Source: Oceanospirillaceae bacterium UBA2001
GTDB taxonomy: Bacteria; Pseudomonadota; Gammaproteobacteria; Pseudomonadales; Balneatricaceae
Assembly (NCBI GenBank): GCA_002335115.1
Contig: DDCR01000094.1
Span: forward strand, 1 to 26,727
Length of the DNA: 26,727 nucleotides
Reading direction: 5' to 3'
Made by a program: the position numbers and the translations under genes. The notes beneath the pieces are model-generated. The model saw nothing but the letters and a program-made list of their open reading frames with translations. It did not search any database and had not been told where the DNA came from. Of the stretch, positions 24,893 through 26,727 are shown in pieces (position 1 is the first letter of the stretch; each line of letters starts with the position of its first letter).

Positions 24893-26020
24893 ATGACCAG
24901 TAAAATTGATCCATTTCATGATATCAGGCCTTATAATGATGAAGAGGTTAGGCCTGTTATTGATGGTCTGGTAACTAACAAAGAACTGTTGGACGTGTTG
25001 GGGCGCTATAAGTTTCCCCGCTTGAAGTCCGTTTTGGGCCCCTTTATAAATCCGCTGATCCAATGGGCACTCAAACGAGAGTTCAAACATGTCACAGACG
25101 TGGCCTCATGGCAAAAGATGATTGCCAAGTATATGGGGAAAATGCTCAAGCGCACAGTCTCTGAACTCACCTATAGTGGTCTTGATAAACTCAACCTAGA
25201 CACAGGTTATTTATTTATCTCCAACCATCGGGACATTACCATGGACCCTGCATTAGTGAGTTATGGTTTGGATCAGCAGGGTCTGGGCACTGCGCGAGTG
25301 GCGATTGGGGACAACCTGCTACAAAAACCTTATGTCAGCGACATTATGCGCTTAAATAAAAGCTTTGTGGTAAAACGATCTGCCATTGGATTACGGGAAA
25401 AAATGAAAGCCTATATGGACCTATCGAGCTATATTGATCAGTCGGTCCACACGGGTAACAACATATGGATAGCACAGCGCGAAGGCCGTGCTAAAGATGG
25501 GATCGACGCCACAGATGTGGCGGTGATGAAAATGCTTTACATGAGTAAAAAGAAATCAGGTCAAAGTTATGCTGACTATATTAATAGTTTGCATATAGTT
25601 CCTGTGTCTATTGCTTATGAGTTTGACCCCTGTGATCAAGCTAAAGCTTGTGAATTAGAGGCTGTAGCCAGCAGTGGTGAATATGTTAAGGCGAAATTTG
25701 AAGACATGAAGAGTATCGTTAAAGGCATCGTTGGCCATAAAGGCAAAGTGCATGTTGCTTTTGGAGAGCCGTTGTCTGGGCAGTTTAATACGCCAGAAGA
25801 AATTGCCTGCGCCATTGATACCAGTATCGCTCTAAACTATCGATTGCATGGGACTAATATGGCAGCTTATGCGATGAGTGAGGGACAGGCTCATCCTGCT
25901 AGTGATGCCTTGCGGCAGCGGTTTGCAGACCTTACGCTTAAACAGCAAGATTATGCATTGGCCATGTATGCAAACCCAGTCATGCGCCAACAACAATTTA
26001 ATGCCGCAGTTGTAGGCTAA
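24893..26020 (+). CDS. lysophospholipid acyltransferase (PlsC-like) family protein
   Basis: The 375-residue protein has acyltransferase motifs: [14 protein letters not shown] (His112, Asp114, Asp118) and REGRAKDG (Glu197-Arg199), with FVVKR between them and [11 protein letters not shown] as motif IV. The usual HX4D is not present: His112 to Asp118 is HX5D, while His-Arg-Asp also offers a closer aspartate, as I recall for a separate branch of the family. It lacks a clear N-terminal membrane helix. It probably transfers an acyl chain to a glycerophospholipid-like acceptor at the membrane; the acceptor is unknown. It lies 10 bases after moaA and 14 bases before moaC, so it must be part of the moa transcript. 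Confidence 0.88.
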   Translation: MTSKIDPFHDIRPYNDEEVRPVIDGLVTNKELLDVLGRYKFPRLKSVLGPFINPLIQWALKREFKHVTDVASWQKMIAKYMGKMLKRTVSELTYSGLDKLNLDTGYLFISNHRDITMDPALVSYGLDQQGLGTARVAIGDNLLQKPYVSDIMRLNKSFVVKRSAIGLREKMKAYMDLSSYIDQSVHTGNNIWIAQREGRAKDGIDATDVAVMKMLYMSKKKSGQSYADYINSLHIVPVSIAYEFDPCDQAKACELEAVASSGEYVKAKFEDMKSIVKGIVGHKGKVHVAFGEPLSGQFNTPEEIACAIDTSIALNYRLHGTNMAAYAMSEGQAHPASDALRQRFADLTLKQQDYALAMYANPVMRQQQFNAAVVG

Positions 26021-26034
26021 GGGTAACCCACGTT

Positions 26035-26532
26035 ATGTCAAACTTGACTCACTTAGATAGCCAAGGTCATGCGCACATGGTCGATGTTTCTGAAAAAGAC
26101 ATCACGACCCGAGTTGCCCATGCTGAAGCCTTTGTGGAAATGATGCCAGAGACTTTAGCGTTGATCACCCAAGGCAAACATAAAAAAGGTGATGTTTTAG
26201 CTGTGGCCCGCATAGCAGGGATCCAAGCAGCAAAAAAGTGCAGTGACTTAATCCCCCTGTGTCATCCGCTTATGCTAACTAAGGTTGGTGTTGACTTGAT
26301 TCCAGAAGTGGATCTCAATCGTGTGCACATCACGTCCATGTGCAAACTCAATGGCCGCACGGGTGTAGAAATGGAGGCATTGTGTGCTGCTTCTGTGGCC
26401 GCCCTAACCCTCTATGATATGTGCAAAGCTGTTGACCGTGGTATGACTATTAATGGCTTGAGAGTGATGGAAAAACAAGGTGGTAAAAGTGGTCATTGGC
26501 AAGCTGATCAAACTCCAGCAGGTCATGTATGA
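26035..26532 (+). CDS. moaC: cyclic pyranopterin monophosphate synthase MoaC
   Basis: Converts the MoaA product into cyclic pyranopterin monophosphate. The 165-residue protein has the family landmarks [27 protein letters not shown] and [12 protein letters not shown], with the catalytic Asp128 and Lys131 at the same numbers as in E. coli. It is full length, ends in a short variable tail, and overlaps moaD by 4 bases (ATGA), so the two are translationally coupled. Confidence 0.98.
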   Translation: MSNLTHLDSQGHAHMVDVSEKDITTRVAHAEAFVEMMPETLALITQGKHKKGDVLAVARIAGIQAAKKCSDLIPLCHPLMLTKVGVDLIPEVDLNRVHITSMCKLNGRTGVEMEALCAASVAALTLYDMCKAVDRGMTINGLRVMEKQGGKSGHWQADQTPAGHV

Positions 26533-26727
26533 TCAAAGTTCTATTTTTTGGACAACTCAAAGATCAGTTAGGTGTTGCTGGTATAGAGATCTCTATAGAG
26601 CACGAAGTCAATGTGTCACAGCTAGTTGAGAATATCATACAAGCCCACCCTCAGTGGGCCAGTGCTCTGCATAAAGAAACCGTACCAGTCGCTGTAGATC
26701 AGGTGATGGCTAAGGCCGACACTTTAG
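26529..26727 (+). CDS. moaD: molybdopterin synthase small subunit MoaD (cut by window end)
   Basis: The ubiquitin-like sulfur carrier of molybdopterin synthase. The first 66 codons are present and begin [15 protein letters not shown], the usual MoaD opening, followed by a [10 protein letters not shown] helix and a [12 protein letters not shown] segment matching the late beta strands. The functional GlyGly C terminus lies beyond the window. The ATG overlaps the moaC stop by 4 bases; moaE would be expected next. Confidence 0.92.
   Translation, partial: MIKVLFFGQLKDQLGVAGIEISIEHEVNVSQLVENIIQAHPQWASALHKETVPVAVDQVMAKADTL

Overview
The window reads as chromosomal DNA of a gammaproteobacterium, probably a marine member of the Pseudomonadales/Cellvibrionales/Oceanospirillales side of the class. 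Three things point there: moderate GC (by eye about 45%), the gene order recA-recX-alaS-lysC-csrA, and a compact bioB-bioF-bioH-bioC-bioD operon divergent from comF and followed by a long FadE/DmdC-type acyl-CoA dehydrogenase, an arrangement I associate with pseudomonads. I see no phage, transposase, CRISPR array, rRNA or tRNA. Most of the window is housekeeping; the interest lies in its regulatory sites and in a few unusual genes.

Region 1 (1-3535) is a small catabolic block: the C-terminal part of an Asp/Glu-racemase/maleate-isomerase family enzyme, then malonyl-CoA decarboxylase (matA) and malonyl-CoA synthetase (matB), which together turn malonate into acetyl-CoA. Region 2 (3731-7795) has pncC, then a segment not expected between pncC and recA: an unclassified protein with an HxD...H pattern resembling Fe(II) dioxygenases, and on the other strand a GpdQ/CpdA-like phosphodiesterase and an EamA-type permease, followed by about 0.8 kb without a convincing gene. 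Region 3 (7676-13770) is recA-recX-alaS-lysC-csrA. The recA promoter carries two abutting LexA boxes, and the start of recX contains a perfect 14-bp stem-loop.

Region 4 (13776-19202) has comF on the minus strand and the biotin operon on the plus strand, separated by a BirA-type operator that also overlaps the best Shine-Dalgarno sequence for comF. The bio genes overlap or abut, cover pimeloyl-ACP synthesis (BioC, BioH) and ring assembly (BioF, BioD, BioB), and lack bioA. Region 5 (19254-21666) has the acyl-CoA dehydrogenase behind a 28-bp palindrome that matches a PsrA-type fatty-acid regulator site, and dgkA on the minus strand. Region 6 (21836-23737) is an adenine/adenosine deaminase followed directly by an RmlD-like protein that has lost the catalytic tyrosine. 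Region 7 (23872-26727) is a molybdopterin operon, moaA-[acyltransferase]-moaC-moaD, with moaD cut by the window end.

I did not find a convincing wholly new system. The best leads are the recX hairpin, the comF/bioB control region, the tandem SOS boxes, the degenerate RmlD-like protein and the dioxygenase-like orphan.
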